Part shown: in pieces, positions 12,675 through 12,702 of the stretch
Position numbering within the stretch: position 1 is the first letter of the stretch
How the letters are laid out: each line of letters starts with the position of its first letter
NCBI GenBank assembly: GCA_947283485.1
Contig: CAMYOU010000028.1
Span: 1-12,702, forward strand
Source of the DNA: an uncultured Peptostreptococcaceae bacterium
GTDB lineage: Bacteria; Bacillota; Clostridia; Tissierellales; Peptoniphilaceae
Reading direction: 5' to 3'
Length of the DNA stretch: 12,702 bases
Notes under the pieces: generated by a model
The model's database searches: none
Seen by the model: only the letters and a program-made list of their open reading frames with translations
What the model was told of the DNA's origin: nothing
Program-made: the position numbers and the translations under genes

Positions 12675-12702
12675 TTACGCGATGATCTTCGATACAACGC
12701 CT
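12675..12702 (-). CDS. C-terminal end of an unidentified protein (runs off the window)
   Basis: On the minus strand the last codons read GVVSKIIA followed by TAA, about 15 nt before a strong terminator. The frame and the terminator position make this the likely tail of a gene that lies mostly beyond the right edge. Eight residues are too few to name it. Confidence 0.45.

Noticed and set aside
1..12702. CRISPR arrays, tRNA or rRNA genes, insertion sequences, prophage genes
   Set aside because: I looked for regular repeat-spacer structure, cloverleaf motifs and transposase or integrase motifs and found none.

Overview
The window (12,702 bp, GC a little above half by eye) reads as ordinary chromosome of an anaerobic Firmicute, most likely Clostridia, Tissierellia or Negativicutes. 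Supporting signs are a two-subunit Fe-S (class I) fumarase, a formate-tetrahydrofolate ligase, a YerC/TrpR-like regulator, strong AGGAGG-type ribosome binding sites, U-tract terminators and tightly overlapping genes. I cannot name the genus. Every gene I can support lies on the minus strand, so transcription runs right to left. The long plus-strand reading frames are shadows of these genes.

Layout in transcription order. (1) 12702-12632: the last codons of an unidentified gene and its terminator. (2) 12545-10270: murI (glutamate racemase), then the alpha and beta subunits of a class I fumarate hydratase, ending at a strong terminator. (3) 10250-10112: an intergenic control region with a convincing promoter for the purine operon, preceded by a 12-bp-arm dyad that would act as a terminator on the opposite strand. 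(4) 10111-1878: one compact operon, purE-purF-purM-purN-purH-purD-fhs-yerC. Genes overlap or are separated by at most 15 nt, and the operon ends at a terminator. (5) 1804-132: a stand-alone FGGY-family sugar kinase with its own probable promoter, a leader hairpin and a terminator. (6) 1-131: no gene visible.

The purine operon converts PRPP towards IMP and supplies its own one-carbon donor. PurF makes phosphoribosylamine, PurD makes GAR, PurN formylates GAR, PurM closes the imidazole ring, PurE carboxylates AIR, and PurH performs the last two steps. Fhs makes the 10-formyl-THF that PurN and PurH consume. The genes purL/Q/S, purC, purB and purK are absent from this cluster. PurB releases fumarate, which the neighbouring fumarase could hydrate, although that link is only inference.

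The most striking item is PurF. Its phosphoribosyltransferase half and Fe-S cysteines look intact. In its N-terminal Ntn-glutaminase half, the nucleophilic Cys is Ser and the glutamine-binding motifs are replaced. This predicts a PurF that cannot use glutamine and would need free ammonia or a partner enzyme. Secondary oddities are an in-gene terminator-like hairpin in purN, a likely internal promoter in purD ahead of fhs-yerC, atypical PurH signature residues, and a 25-bp near-identical sequence at the 3' ends of two unrelated genes (yerC and the fumarase beta gene).
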